Shown: in pieces, positions 39,259 to 50,319 of the stretch
How the letters are laid out: the number at the start of each line of letters is the position of its first letter
Numbering within the stretch: position 1 is the first letter of the stretch
Origin: Thermomonas sp.
GTDB taxonomy: Bacteria > Pseudomonadota > Gammaproteobacteria > Xanthomonadales > Xanthomonadaceae
Reading direction: 5' to 3'
Length of the DNA: 64,000 nt
Assembly: GCF_029945965.1 (NCBI RefSeq)
Contig: NZ_JAQSDO010000015.1
Span: forward strand, 995,952-1,059,951
Program-made: the position numbers and the translations under genes
Notes under the pieces: model-generated
What the model saw: the letters and a program-made list of their open reading frames with translations, nothing else
Database searches by the model: none
Told to the model about the DNA's origin: nothing

Positions 39259-40205
39259 GCGCGCGCGAGCTGCTGATGGCAGTGATCGACACCGGCTTGG
39301 CGGTGTTGGTGGCCCCGCTGCTGATCGGCTGGGTGGATCAATGCCGGGCATGGTTGCAGAACCGGCGCGGCGCCGGCGTGCTGCAGTCGTATCGGGTGCT
39401 GCGCAAGCTGATGCACAAGGATGCGGTCATTGCGAACGGCGCGTCACCCCTGTTCCGCGCCTCACCCTACATCCAGTTTGGCGCGATGGTACTGGCCGCG
39501 ATGATCATTCCCACCTTCGGCGCCGATGCTGCGCTGGGTTCGGCCGCCGACACCATCGCCTTGGTCGGCGTGTTCGCGGTGGCGCGGGTCTTCATGGCGC
39601 TGGCGGCGATGGACATCGGCACCGCCTTCGGCTCGCTCGGCGCGCGCCGGGAAATGTTGATCGGCTTTCTCGCCGAACCCGCCCTGCTGATGGTGTTTTT
39701 CACTGCATCGATGATCTCCGCAAGCACCTTGCTGCCAACCATCATCGGCACCCTGTCGAGCGCCCAGTTGGTGATCTATCCGAGTCTGGCGTTCAGCGCG
39801 ATCGCCTTCGTGATGGTGCTGCTGGCCGAAAACGCGCGCGTCCCGATCGACAACCCGACCACCCACCTCGAACTGACCATGATCCACGAGGCCATGGTGC
39901 TGGAATATTCGGCACGGCACCTGGCACTTATCGAATGGGGTTCGGCACTGAAGTTGCTCAACTACGTCGCCATCGGGATCGCCATGTTCGCACCCTGGGG
40001 GCTGGCCAGTAGCGACGCCGGCTTGGCCACAATCCTCGGTGCCTGGTTGATCACGCTAGGCAAGCTGGCCATCGCCGGTACCGGGCTGGCGCTGATCGAG
40101 ACGCTGAGCGCAAAACTGCGCATCTTCCGCGCACCCGAGTTCCTTGCCACCGCCTTTCTGCTCGCAGTGCTTGGCCTTCTCGTCCACCAGTTGCTGGAGA
40201 TCTGA
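39255..40205 (+). CDS. hyfC: HyfC/NuoH-like membrane subunit
   Basis: A 316-residue subunit of the complex-I NuoH/HycD family that links the soluble arm to the membrane arm. The GTG start overlaps the hyfB stop (GTGA). Visible signatures are RRGAGVLQSYRVLRKLMHKD near the start, ALAAMDIGTAFGSLGARREM, and ENARVPIDNPTTHLELTMIH, the acidic loop conserved from hydrogenases to complex I. About eight helices. Nothing is odd. Confidence 0.9.
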   Translation: MSARELLMAVIDTGLAVLVAPLLIGWVDQCRAWLQNRRGAGVLQSYRVLRKLMHKDAVIANGASPLFRASPYIQFGAMVLAAMIIPTFGADAALGSAADTIALVGVFAVARVFMALAAMDIGTAFGSLGARREMLIGFLAEPALLMVFFTASMISASTLLPTIIGTLSSAQLVIYPSLAFSAIAFVMVLLAENARVPIDNPTTHLELTMIHEAMVLEYSARHLALIEWGSALKLLNYVAIGIAMFAPWGLASSDAGLATILGAWLITLGKLAIAGTGLALIETLSAKLRIFRAPEFLATAFLLAVLGLLVHQLLEI

Positions 40206-40208
40206 GCG

Positions 40209-40877
40209 ATGACCGCGCTCCCGCTCTCCACCCAGTTGATCAATCTGTGCGCAGCGCTGCTACTGTTGACTTCGTTCGCGATGCTCTCGCAGCGGCGCAT
40301 CGTCTCGCTGGTGAACCTGTTCGCCGTGCAGGGCGGCGTGCTCACCGCGTCCACCGCGATCGTCGCGTACAGCTCCGGCCAGCACCACCTGTACTACTCG
40401 GCCGTGCTGTCCGGCGTGCTCAAGGTGCTGCTGCTGCCGTGGATCCTGCATCGCCTGATAGCGCGACTGAACGTGCGCTGGGATACCGAACCGCTGATCA
40501 ATATCCCCACCACGATGCTGGTCGGGATCGTGCTGGTGGTGTTCTCGTTCGGGTTGGCGCAACCCGTCACGCAACTGGCGACGACCATTTCGCATGGCAC
40601 GCTCGGCATCGCGCTGGCGGTGGTGATGCTGTCGTTCCTGATGATGATCACCCGCACCAAGGCAATCTCGCAGGTGGTCGGATTCCTGGCGATGGAGAAC
40701 GGGCTGTTCTTCGCTGCAACAAGCGCGACCTACGGCATGCCGATGGTGGTCGAGCTGGGCGTCGCCCTCGATGTGCTGGTCGGCATGGTGATCCTCGGCG
40801 TGTTCTTCTTCCAGATTCGCGAACAGTTCGACAGCCTCGACCTGGAGCACATGGAAAAGCTCAAGGAAGACGACTGA
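40209..40877 (+). CDS. hyfE: HyfE-like (NuoK-type) membrane subunit
   Basis: A 222-residue protein with six or seven helices. The C-terminal half is NuoK-like (GFLAMENGLFFAATSATYGM with the conserved Glu, ELGVALDVLVGMVILGVFFF) and the N-terminal half is an extra set of helices, as in HyfE. It starts 3 bases after hyfC and ends one base before hyfF. Confidence 0.87.
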   Translation: MTALPLSTQLINLCAALLLLTSFAMLSQRRIVSLVNLFAVQGGVLTASTAIVAYSSGQHHLYYSAVLSGVLKVLLLPWILHRLIARLNVRWDTEPLINIPTTMLVGIVLVVFSFGLAQPVTQLATTISHGTLGIALAVVMLSFLMMITRTKAISQVVGFLAMENGLFFAATSATYGMPMVVELGVALDVLVGMVILGVFFFQIREQFDSLDLEHMEKLKEDD

Positions 40878-40878
40878 G

Positions 40879-42330
40879 ATGGAACTGTTCCTGCTGCTCA
40901 CCACGCCTGTATTCGGCTGTCTGGTCCTGACCATGGTCGGTGCGCGCCGCTGGGCGCCGGAGGTCAATGTCGGTTTCAGCTTCGTCACCTTCCTGGCCAG
41001 CATCGCGCTGACCGCCCGGGTGATGGCGCATGGTCCGATGTTGGCCGGCAACGAGCAGTTTTTCGTCGACCCATTCAATGTCTTCCTGGTCGCGCTCACC
41101 GCCTTCGTCGGCCTGACCACCGCGTTGTTTTCACGTCCTTACATGCGCATCGAGGAAGCACACGGCCGCCTGACCCCGGCGCGATCCCGCCTGTACCACA
41201 GTATGTACCAGTTGTTCATGTCCACAATGCTGCTGGCACTGCTGACCAACAACCTCGGCCTGCTGTGGGTAGCGATGGAGGCGGCGACCCTGTCGACCGT
41301 GTTGCTGGTTTCGCTGTATCGCACACCGGCCAGCCTGGAAGCGGCGTGGAAGTACTTCATCCTGTGTGGTGTCGGCATCGCGCAGGCGTTGTTCGGGACG
41401 ATCCTGTTGTATTTCGCAGCGGAAAAGGTGCTCGGCGGCGAAGGCAGCACGGCCTTGCTGTGGACCCACCTGAACGCCGTCAAGGGCCAGCTCGAACCGA
41501 CCGTACTCGCCCTCGCCTTCGTGTTCCTGCTGGTCGGCTACGGCACCAAGATCGGGCTGGCGCCGCTGCACAACTGGCTACCAGATGCCCACGCCGAAGG
41601 TCCCACACCGGTATCGGCGGTGCTCTCCGGACTGCTGCTCAATGTCGCCGTGTATGCGGTGGTGCGCTGCAAAGTGCTGGTCGATGGCGCAGTGCACACC
41701 GGCCTGGCCAGCAACCTGATGATGGGCTTCGGGTTGTTTTCGGTGCTGCTGTCCTCGTTCTTCCTGTGGCGGCAGAAGGACATCAAGCGGTTGTTCGGCT
41801 ACTCGTCGATCGAGCACATGGGGATCATCACGTTCGCCTTTGGCATGGGCGGGCCGGTCGCGAACTTTGCCGCACTGCTGCACATGACCGTGCACTCGCT
41901 GACCAAGTCGGCGATCTTCTTCACCGTGGGCCACGCGACGCAGAAAGCCGGAACCCAGGTGATGGATTCGATCCGCGGGCTGATTGTGGTCAGCCCATCC
42001 ATCGGCTGGGGCCTGATGATCGGCACCCTGGCAATCCTCGGGATGCCGCCATTTGGGGTGTTCGCCAGCGAATTCCTGATCCTGACCACAGCGATGCGCG
42101 ATCATCCGTGGGCGACGCCGATCTTGTTGCTGGCACTGGGTATCGCGTTCGCCGCAATCTTCACCCGCGTCCAGTCGATGGTCTTCGGCGAAACCAATCT
42201 CAAGCGATTACCACATTCGCCGGCGCTGGTGCCGGTGTTTGCCCACCTCGGCCTCGTGCTTTGCCTTGGCTTGTACATTCCACCGGCACTGGCCAACTGG
42301 TACCGGCTGGCGGCGGAGTTGATCGGATGA
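40879..42330 (+). CDS. hyfF: HyfF-like antiporter subunit
   Basis: A 483-residue antiporter-type subunit. LLWVAMEAATLSTVLLVSLY carries the conserved Glu, and KIGLAPLHNWLPDAHAEGPT the Lys and signature; then KRLFGYSSIEHMGIITFAFG. It is the second such subunit, so the complex could couple to two or more ion channels. The stop overlaps the hyfG ATG (ATGA). Confidence 0.9.
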   Translation: MELFLLLTTPVFGCLVLTMVGARRWAPEVNVGFSFVTFLASIALTARVMAHGPMLAGNEQFFVDPFNVFLVALTAFVGLTTALFSRPYMRIEEAHGRLTPARSRLYHSMYQLFMSTMLLALLTNNLGLLWVAMEAATLSTVLLVSLYRTPASLEAAWKYFILCGVGIAQALFGTILLYFAAEKVLGGEGSTALLWTHLNAVKGQLEPTVLALAFVFLLVGYGTKIGLAPLHNWLPDAHAEGPTPVSAVLSGLLLNVAVYAVVRCKVLVDGAVHTGLASNLMMGFGLFSVLLSSFFLWRQKDIKRLFGYSSIEHMGIITFAFGMGGPVANFAALLHMTVHSLTKSAIFFTVGHATQKAGTQVMDSIRGLIVVSPSIGWGLMIGTLAILGMPPFGVFASEFLILTTAMRDHPWATPILLLALGIAFAAIFTRVQSMVFGETNLKRLPHSPALVPVFAHLGLVLCLGLYIPPALANWYRLAAELIG

Positions 42331-43883
42331 GCACCGTCATGCCCTATGCCGATCTCGGCATTGCACTGCAGACCATCGCCGGCGAGTTGCCGGCGCGCCA
42401 CTGCACGCTCGATGACGAACACCTGATCACCCTGTGCCATACCGTGCGCGACGATGGCGGCCATATGTTGAGCCTGTGGGGCGAGGACAGACGCGCGCAC
42501 GAGGGCGGATTTGCGCTGCTGGTTGCCCTGCAGGACGACGATGGCCTGCTGGTCGCACAACTGCCGCTGCCTGCCGACAACCCTGTGCATCCCGACCTGA
42601 GCATGATTTTTCCGGTCGCCGACCACCTGCAACGCGCCAACTTCGATCTGCTCGGCATCCGCGCCAGCGGCGGCGATCCACGCGGCTGGCTGTGGCACGG
42701 ACATTGGCCGCAGCCCACTTTTCCGCTGCGCTGTCCGCAACCTGGCGACGACGAAATCGAGCGCGGCAATGACGCCTATCAGTTTGTCCGGGTCACCGGC
42801 GACGGCGTTCACGAAATCGCGGTTGGCCCGGTGCATGCGGGCATTATTGAACCCGGGCATTTCCGCTTTTCCGTGGTGGGCGAAAAGGTGCTGCGCCTGG
42901 AACCGCGCCTGGGTTATGCCCACAAGGGGATCGAAAAACGCTTCGAATCGATGGCTCTGGCCGATGCGGTGCGGTTGGCCGCGCGGGTATCGGGAGACAG
43001 CGCCGCTGCCTATGCCTGGGCGTTTGCGATGGCGGCTGAATCGCTGACCGCGACCCCGGTGCCGGCACGAGCGAGTGCCTTGCGCGCACTGCTGCTGGAA
43101 CGCGAGCGCATCGCAAACCATCTTGGCGACCTGGGTGCGCTCGGCAACGATGGCGGCTTCGCTTTTGGCCTGAGCCAGTTCTCCCGGCTGAAGGAGAACC
43201 TGCTGCGCGCGAACGCGAGCGCATTTGGCGCCCGCTATCCGATGGATGCCATCGTTCCGGGCGGTTGCCGCTGCGATCTGTCCGATCAGGCCCGCGATGA
43301 ACTGTTGGCATCGATCGCGGCACTCGAACCCGAAGTGCACACCTTGCACGAGATCTACGCCAACCACTCAGGCCTGCAGGACCGTTTTCGCGACACCGGT
43401 CGGATCAATCCGGCACTAGTCGAGCGACTGGGCGTGATCGGCATGGCCGCACGCGCAACCGGCTTCCGCCGCGACTGGCGGCTGGACTTGCCGGTAGTGC
43501 CCTACCCCGAGCTGGACGTGGCACCGGCCGTGTTCGGCCAGGGCGATGTGGCGGCACGCGTGGCAGTGCGTTTCGCCGAGGTGTTCGAATCGTTGCGGCT
43601 GTGCCGGAAACTGCTGGAAACCCTGCCATCCGGAGCGACTTTGGTGCCACTGGGCGATGTGGAAGGCGACGGTTTCGGGATCGGTGGTGTCGAAGGCTGG
43701 CGCGGGCCGGTGTTCGTCGCCGTGCGTGCCGACGTTGACGGCCGCATCCTTCGCTGCCATCCACACGATCCATCCTGGCAAAACTGGCAGGTGATCGAAC
43801 ACGCAGCCATCGACAACATCGTTCCGGATTTCCCGCTGATCAACAAATCCTTCAACCTGTCCTACAGTGGGGTGGACCTGTGA
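42327..43883 (+). CDS. hyfG: HyfG-like large subunit without the [NiFe]-binding cysteines
   Basis: A 518-residue fusion of a NuoC-like part (about residues 1-150) and a NuoD/hydrogenase-large-subunit-like part. RLEPRLGYAHKGIEKRFESM matches the family, and ERERIANHLGDLGALGNDGG the next helix. Where hydrogenases have the first CxxC (R-x-C-G-x-C), it reads R220-V-S-G-D-S. The end, expected DPCxxC, reads FNLSYSGVDL. All four Ni ligands are therefore gone and it cannot be a hydrogenase. It retains no quinone-type signature I can confirm. Confidence 0.88.
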   Translation: MSTVMPYADLGIALQTIAGELPARHCTLDDEHLITLCHTVRDDGGHMLSLWGEDRRAHEGGFALLVALQDDDGLLVAQLPLPADNPVHPDLSMIFPVADHLQRANFDLLGIRASGGDPRGWLWHGHWPQPTFPLRCPQPGDDEIERGNDAYQFVRVTGDGVHEIAVGPVHAGIIEPGHFRFSVVGEKVLRLEPRLGYAHKGIEKRFESMALADAVRLAARVSGDSAAAYAWAFAMAAESLTATPVPARASALRALLLERERIANHLGDLGALGNDGGFAFGLSQFSRLKENLLRANASAFGARYPMDAIVPGGCRCDLSDQARDELLASIAALEPEVHTLHEIYANHSGLQDRFRDTGRINPALVERLGVIGMAARATGFRRDWRLDLPVVPYPELDVAPAVFGQGDVAARVAVRFAEVFESLRLCRKLLETLPSGATLVPLGDVEGDGFGIGGVEGWRGPVFVAVRADVDGRILRCHPHDPSWQNWQVIEHAAIDNIVPDFPLINKSFNLSYSGVDL

Positions 43884-43911
43884 GGCGCTGCATGCACGAA
43901 CGAACATCACG

Positions 43912-44424
43912 ATGCTGAAGACGCTCCGGCACATCGCCCGGATCGGGCTGGTCAGCGAACCCGCACCGCCAGCGGATACCACGCTGTGTTCGCCAGACAT
44001 GCTGCACGACGAAATCTGGAAAGTGTTCGGTCGCGCGCTGTGTCTGCGCTTTGTGGATGCCGGCTCATGCAATGCTTGCGAACTGGAGTTGCAGGCACTG
44101 GGCAACCCCTACTACAACCTCGAAGGCCTGGGCATCAAATTCGTCGCCAGCCCGCGCCATGCCGACGTGCTGCTGGTCACCGGCCCGATGGGTGCCAACA
44201 TGGCCGAGGCGCTGCGCCGCACCCACGCCGCCATGCCCGATCCGAAACGGGTCATCGCAATCGGCGATTGCGCGGCCTGCGGCGGAATCTTCGGGGAGAG
44301 TTACGCCAGCCTCGGCAAAGTGGCCAACGTGATCCCGGTGGATGTGACGATCCGCGGCTGTCCGCCGACCCCGACAGCCCTGCTACAAGGCATCCTTGCG
44401 GCAGCGATCGGCAAGGCAGCTTGA
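43912..44424 (+). CDS. hyfI: HyfI/NuoB-like small Fe-S subunit
   Basis: A 170-residue subunit holding the proximal [4Fe-4S] cluster. Cys53 and Cys56 ([14 protein letters not shown]), one cysteine in the [18 protein letters not shown] stretch and the last in RGCPPTPT are kept, so the cluster (N2-like) is probably present. The ATG at 43912 is 28 bases after hyfG. It is the only Fe-S subunit encoded here: no ferredoxin-like HyfA or HyfH follows, so the electron donor is unknown. The next gene is thiD. Confidence 0.9.
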   Translation: MLKTLRHIARIGLVSEPAPPADTTLCSPDMLHDEIWKVFGRALCLRFVDAGSCNACELELQALGNPYYNLEGLGIKFVASPRHADVLLVTGPMGANMAEALRRTHAAMPDPKRVIAIGDCAACGGIFGESYASLGKVANVIPVDVTIRGCPPTPTALLQGILAAAIGKAA

Positions 44425-44500
44425 GCGACGTGGCCGCCATGTCCGCAAGCAGCCTGGGCAAGCCCCGCCAACGTCCGGTCCACTTGCTACAAATATTCCG

Positions 44501-45324
<824 letters not shown>

Positions 45325-45328
<4 letters not shown>

Positions 45329-46206
45329 TGCAGGCGCTGGAACTTGCTGTCTGCTCACACGATGGCCATCAGGCCGAACTGATCGTGCGGATCCCCGATG
45401 CGCCACGCGCAAGCATGTTGTGGCTGCCGGCGCTTGGCATCACCGCACGCCACTACATTCCGTTCGCGGAGGCGTTGGCGGCACATGGCGTCGCAGTGTT
45501 CCTGCACGAATGGCGCGGCCATGGCAGCAGCAATGTGCGTGCCGGTGGCGGGATCGACTGGGGCTATCGCGAACTGCTGGAGGACATCAACGCAAGTGCC
45601 ACCACTGTGGAGGCCCACGCAAACGGACTGCCACGCTTGGTGGGTGGACACAGCCTTGGTGGGCAGATGGCCTGCATGCACGCCGCGCTGGTTCCTGACA
45701 CCATCCAAGATGTATGGCTGGTCGCGAGTGGCGCACCTTACTGGCGCGCTTTCCCGCGACCGATGCGCTGGTGGCTGCCGCCAACCGTGCGTTTCCTGCA
45801 ATGGCTGGCACAACGCAATGGTTTCCTGCCTGGTCGCAGGATCGGGTTTGGCGGAAATGAAGCCGCCGGCGTCATGACGGATTGGGCGCGCACCGCACTG
45901 CTCGGCCGCTACGCGGCAGCAGGCCTCGAGGAAGACATCGAACAGGCACTGTCGGCATTCAACGGCAACGTGCGCGCGATAACGCTTTCAGACGACTGGA
46001 TGGCGCCACCCAGCTCGCTCCGCTTCCTGTTGTCGAAACTGGCCCGGGCGCGCGTCACTGAAGCACACTTCTCCATGCAACAGGTCGGCGCGGCGGCCGA
46101 CCATTACGCGTGGATGAAACACCCCGATGCCGTCGCGGCGTGGCTAGCTGGCACCACTGCGGCCGAACCTATCGCGCGTGAAAATACCACGCCCGCAACT
46201 ACCTAG
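45325..46206 (+). CDS. Alpha/beta hydrolase (serine aminopeptidase S33 / lipase-like)
   Basis: A 293-residue alpha/beta hydrolase. The nucleophile elbow is [10 protein letters not shown], preceded by the HEWRGHGSS oxyanion segment and followed by the late His region ([15 protein letters not shown]). The substrate is unknown; relatives are esterases and lysophospholipases. The ATG at 45325 overlaps the thiD stop, so it is probably coupled. It meets fabB end to end, their stops overlapping by 4 bases. Confidence 0.85.
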
Positions 46207-47426
46207 ACCCGTCCGAACACCAACGCGGCATTGGTGCCGCCGAAGCCGAAGCTGTTGGACATCACCATGCGCAAGTCGGCATCGCGGCTCTCGCGCACGA
46301 TGGGAAATCCTGCACAGCGCGGGTCGAGTTCTTCAATGTTGGCCGAGCCGGCGATGAAGCCTTCCTGCAGCATAAGCAGGCAGTAGATCGCCTCGTGCAC
46401 GCTGGCTGCACCCAGCGAATGCCCGCTGAGTGCCTTGGTCGAAGACAACGGCGGAATCGAATCGCCGAATGCCGCACGCACCGCTTCCAGCTCAGTTACG
46501 TCGCCCAACGGAGTCGAGGTGCCATGCGTGTTGAGGTAATCGATGGGAGCATCAAGCCCTTCCATCGCCATGCGCATGCAACGCACTGCGCCCTCGCCGC
46601 TCGGCGCCACCATGTCTGCGCCGTCGCTGGTCACGCCATAGCCGAGCAACTCGGCATGGATGCGTGCACCACGTGCCAGCGCATGCTCGTACTCTTCGAG
46701 CACCAGCATGCCGCCGCCAGCAGCAATCACAAAGCCGTCGCGATTGGCATCGTAGGGACGCGACGCGGTCTGCGGCGTCTCGTTGAAGTGGGTGGACAAT
46801 GCACCCATCGCATCAAACTGGCTGGTCATGCCCCAGTGCACTTCCTCGCCGCCGCCGGCGAACACGATGTCCTGCGCGCCATGCCGGATCATGTCTGCAG
46901 CTGCGCCGATGCAATGCGCCGATGTCGCGCACGCCGCGGACAGCGAATAGCTGACGCCCTTGATCGAATACACCGTTGCCAGCGCCGCGGACACCGTCGA
47001 ACACATCGTGCGCGGCACCATGTACGGACCGATCTTGCGCACGCCCTTGGCGCGCAGCAGGTCGGCGGTTTCGATCTGCCACTTCGGCGAACCACCACCG
47101 GAACCGGCGATCACGCCGATCCGCGGATCGCTGAGCGCCGCGGGATCCAGGCCAGCATCGGCGACTGCCTGGGCCATCGCCACGCAGGCGTAGGCCGCGG
47201 CATCGCCCATGAAGCGTTTCTGCTTGCGATCAATCAGCGCATCCAGGTCGATCGTGGGCACGCCGGCGACCTGCGCGCGCAGGCCCAGATCCGCCTGGTC
47301 TTGCCGGAAACTGATGCCGCTGCGGCTTTCGCGCAGCGACGCGGTCACGCTGGCTGCATCGTTGCCCAGGCAGGACACGATGCCCATGCCGGTGACGACA
47401 ACGCGCTGGCTCGTGTTGTTGCTCAT
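46203..47426 (-). CDS. fabB: 3-oxoacyl-ACP synthase I
   Basis: FabB elongates acyl chains and, with FabA, makes unsaturated fatty acids. In 407 residues the catalytic Cys lies in [18 protein letters not shown], and the two histidines in [11 protein letters not shown] and [10 protein letters not shown]; the end shows [10 protein letters not shown]. The start overlaps the end of fabA by 4 bases, giving the fabA-fabB operon typical of gammaproteobacteria. Confidence 0.97.
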   Translation of the reverse strand: MSNNTSQRVVVTGMGIVSCLGNDAASVTASLRESRSGISFRQDQADLGLRAQVAGVPTIDLDALIDRKQKRFMGDAAAYACVAMAQAVADAGLDPAALSDPRIGVIAGSGGGSPKWQIETADLLRAKGVRKIGPYMVPRTMCSTVSAALATVYSIKGVSYSLSAACATSAHCIGAAADMIRHGAQDIVFAGGGEEVHWGMTSQFDAMGALSTHFNETPQTASRPYDANRDGFVIAAGGGMLVLEEYEHALARGARIHAELLGYGVTSDGADMVAPSGEGAVRCMRMAMEGLDAPIDYLNTHGTSTPLGDVTELEAVRAAFGDSIPPLSSTKALSGHSLGAASVHEAIYCLLMLQEGFIAGSANIEELDPRCAGFPIVRESRDADLRMVMSNSFGFGGTNAALVFGRV

Positions 47427-47938
47427 ACCACCTCCGTGGCCTGAAACAGGCCGACCCGCATGTCCTTCGCCGTGTAGATCTCGGTGCCGTCAACCAGGGT
47501 CCGGCCGTCGGCGATCACCATTTTCAGGCGGCCGCGCATGACCCGGCGGATGTCGATTTCGTAGCTGACCACCTTGGCATCGGGCATCACCTGTCCGGTG
47601 AACTTGATCTCGCCCGCACCCAGCGCACGCCCGCGCCCGGGTTCGCCCAGCCACGGCAGGAAGAAGCCGGTGAGTTGCCACATCGCATCCACGCCCAGGC
47701 AGCCTGGCATCACCGGATCGCCGAGGAAATGGCAGCCGAAGAACCAGAGTTCGGGATTGATGTCGAGTTCGGCGCGAATGAAGCCCTTGCCATTGCCGCC
47801 GCCCTCTTCGGAAATATGCGTGATGCGGTCGAACATCAACATCGGCGGCGCGGGTAATTGCGCGTTACCGGCACCAAACATCTCGCCACGGCCGCAGGCC
47901 AGCAACTGCTCGCGATCCAGCGAAGAAGGACGGGTCAT
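47423..47938 (-). CDS. fabA: 3-hydroxydecanoyl-ACP dehydratase/isomerase
   Basis: FabA dehydrates 3-hydroxydecanoyl-ACP and isomerises the trans-2 to the cis-3 product, starting unsaturated fatty acid synthesis. The 171-residue protein has the active-site His in [20 protein letters not shown] with the paired Asp nearby, and [20 protein letters not shown] near the start. The ATG at 47938, with AAGG upstream, gives the family length; an open frame to 48079 is not used. Confidence 0.97.
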   Translation of the reverse strand: MTRPSSLDREQLLACGRGEMFGAGNAQLPAPPMLMFDRITHISEEGGGNGKGFIRAELDINPELWFFGCHFLGDPVMPGCLGVDAMWQLTGFFLPWLGEPGRGRALGAGEIKFTGQVMPDAKVVSYEIDIRRVMRGRLKMVIADGRTLVDGTEIYTAKDMRVGLFQATEVV

Positions 47939-48122
47939 GGAATGCGCCTTGCGGGAAAACATCAATTCTACGGGCGGATCCCCGACATACCTATGCGTAT
48001 TGCCGGGTGCTGGCGCCAATCCTGCGGTGACGGCCGTACCGCATGCGTGAAATCGAATGCACCCGGCGGCATACGGCACGGCGTATTAAGCTGCAGGCGA
48101 CCCCGCCCGGAACGCATGCGTG

Positions 48123-49589
48123 ATGCCTGCTGCACCCGCTTCGCTATTGACCATTTTCGGCGCCACTGGCGACCTCGCCCAGCGGATGCTGTTGCCCTCG
48201 CTCTACAGCCTGCAGGCCGAGGGCTTGCTCCCACCGGACCTGCGCATCCTCGGCACCGCCCGAAGTGAGCTGGACCGCGAGGCGTTCGCTGGCCAAGTCG
48301 CGAACGCCATCGCCGAACGCGTCCCCGCGGCCGAGCGCAACGACGCAGCGGTGCGTGGCCTGCTGGATCGGCTCGACTACTGCCCCGCGAGCGTGAACGA
48401 CGACGCCTCGATGGCCACGCTGGCCGAACGCGTCAACGCGTTGCGCAACGGCGATGTGCTCTACCACCTTAGTACCGCGCCACGCTTCTATGTCCCGGCC
48501 TGCCACGCACTGGGCGCGCATGGCGCCGCGGGCGCAGGCACCCGGGTGATGCTGGAAAAACCCATCGGCAAGAACCTGACCAGTGCCGAGGCGATCAACG
48601 ACGGCGTGGCCGAAGTGTTCGACGAAGACCGCGTCTATCGCGTCGACCACTACCTCGGCAAGGAAGGCGTGCAGAACCTCATTGCGCTGCGCTTCGGCAA
48701 TGCATTGTTCGAGCCGCAATGGAACGCGCGCCACATCGAGCAAGTGCAGATCACGGTTGCCGAAACCGTTGGGGTGGAAGGTCGCGGCGACTATTACGAC
48801 GACTCAGGCGCGCTGCGCGACATGCTGCAAAATCATCTGCTGCAACTGCTGTGCCTGGTGGCGATGGAACCTCCGGCGCAGTTCGAACCCACCGCGATGC
48901 GCAACGAAAAAATCAAGGTACTGCGTTCGCTGCGCGCGATCGGTCGCGATGAGGTTGCCACCGAATTCGTGGCCGGCCAATACGGCGCCGGTGCGATCGA
49001 CGGCGTCGCCGTGCCCAGTTATGCCGCCGAACTCGGCCGTGCCAGTAGCACCGAAACCTTCGTTGCGATGCGTGCACATGTCGACAACTGGCGCTGGTCC
49101 GGGGTGCCGTTTTACCTGCGCACCGGCAAGCGCATGCCATCGCGCTGCACCGAGATCTACCTGCAATTCCGAAAAGTGCCGCATTCGATCTTCGGCGGCG
49201 CCGCTGCCGGCGACATGCGCCCGAATGGCTTGTTGATCAGGCTGCAGCCAGAGGAACGGATCGAACTGCAGCTGATGAGCAAGACGCCGGGCCTTGACCG
49301 TTCCGGCCTGCGCCTGTCGCAGGTTGCGCTGGACCTGGATTTCCATACGGAATTCGCCGCTTCGCGCAAGCGCCTGGCCTACGAGCGTCTGTACCTGGAT
49401 GCGATCGAGGGCAACGGCACGCTTTTCGTTCGCCGCGACGAAACCGAGGCTGCATGGCAGTGGGTCGATGCGATCCTCGACGGCTGGCGCGCCGGCGCAA
49501 CCATGCCCAGGCTCTACCCGGCCGGCACTTGGGGACCCAGTGCGGCGGTGTCTCTGATCGAACGCAACGGCCAGAGCTGGCGCGAATAG
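48123..49589 (+). CDS. zwf: Glucose-6-phosphate 1-dehydrogenase
   Basis: Zwf oxidises glucose-6-P to 6-phosphogluconolactone, feeding the Entner-Doudoroff and pentose pathways. The NADP-binding start is SLLTIFGATGDLAQRMLLPS, the active site RVYRVDHYLGKEGVQN, and MLEKPIGKNL a further signature. The ATG at 48123 gives 488 residues; a GTG codon directly before it (48120) may start instead. First of the run zwf-pgl-edd-glk-eda. It is divergent from fabA, 184 bases apart. Confidence 0.97.
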   Translation: MPAAPASLLTIFGATGDLAQRMLLPSLYSLQAEGLLPPDLRILGTARSELDREAFAGQVANAIAERVPAAERNDAAVRGLLDRLDYCPASVNDDASMATLAERVNALRNGDVLYHLSTAPRFYVPACHALGAHGAAGAGTRVMLEKPIGKNLTSAEAINDGVAEVFDEDRVYRVDHYLGKEGVQNLIALRFGNALFEPQWNARHIEQVQITVAETVGVEGRGDYYDDSGALRDMLQNHLLQLLCLVAMEPPAQFEPTAMRNEKIKVLRSLRAIGRDEVATEFVAGQYGAGAIDGVAVPSYAAELGRASSTETFVAMRAHVDNWRWSGVPFYLRTGKRMPSRCTEIYLQFRKVPHSIFGGAAAGDMRPNGLLIRLQPEERIELQLMSKTPGLDRSGLRLSQVALDLDFHTEFAASRKRLAYERLYLDAIEGNGTLFVRRDETEAAWQWVDAILDGWRAGATMPRLYPAGTWGPSAAVSLIERNGQSWRE

Positions 49590-49602
49590 GAGGCTATGGA
49601 CA

Positions 49603-50319
49603 ATGCCCTGGATCGAACACGACCACGCCAGCAGCGATGCGCTCGTTGCGCATCTCGTGGACACGTTGATTGATACCTGCAACCACGCAACCCGCGAACA
49701 TCGCAGTGCATGGTTGGCACTGGCCGGTGGCCGCACGCCGCTGCCGATCTATGCGGCACTGGCCGCAGCGCTGCCCTCCGCGTCCCTGACGGTGATAACT
49801 ACCGACGAACGCTGCGTGCCGCACACGCATCCCGCCTGCAATGCCACCGCACTGCGCGCGGCATTCGCCGGACATGCCGGCATCGTGGTAAATCCGTTGA
49901 CCCGCGAGGACGGCGACGTGCAGGCGTCACTTAAGCAAACCCGCGCGATGCTCGCGCTGAACCAGCAACCCTTCGATGCCGTGCTGCTTGGCATGGGTGC
50001 AGACGGTCATTTCGCCTCGTTGTTCCCCGGCGCCGACAACCTGGCGGAAGGCCTGGCGCTTGATTCGCAAACCGATGCGATCGCTACCCTGCCCGATCCG
50101 TTGCCACCCGAGGCCCCATTCGCCCGGATCAGCCTGACCCTGCCGCGGCTGCTGCGCGCCAGCGCAGTCCATTTGGTCATTACCGGTGACGATAAACGCC
50201 GCGTGTTGCGTCAGGCGCAGCACCAGGACGCGGTCGACGCATGCCCTGCTGGCAAATATCCGGTTGCAGCGCTTTTGCACGCCAGCGACCATTGCGTGCA
50301 GATTCACTGGAGTCCTTGA
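49603..50319 (+). CDS. pgl: 6-phosphogluconolactonase
   Basis: Pgl hydrolyses 6-phosphogluconolactone to 6-phosphogluconate. The 238-residue protein has [40 protein letters not shown] and [16 protein letters not shown], all family signatures. A strong ribosome site (AGGAGG) lies 9 bases before the ATG. Its stop overlaps the edd ATG (TGATG), so the two are coupled. Confidence 0.95.
   Translation: MPWIEHDHASSDALVAHLVDTLIDTCNHATREHRSAWLALAGGRTPLPIYAALAAALPSASLTVITTDERCVPHTHPACNATALRAAFAGHAGIVVNPLTREDGDVQASLKQTRAMLALNQQPFDAVLLGMGADGHFASLFPGADNLAEGLALDSQTDAIATLPDPLPPEAPFARISLTLPRLLRASAVHLVITGDDKRRVLRQAQHQDAVDACPAGKYPVAALLHASDHCVQIHWSP

Noticed and set aside
42327-44424. A true [NiFe] hydrogenase 4 or formate hydrogenlyase
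   Set aside because: All four Ni-binding cysteines of the large subunit are replaced, and no maturation genes or HyfA/HyfH Fe-S subunits are present.
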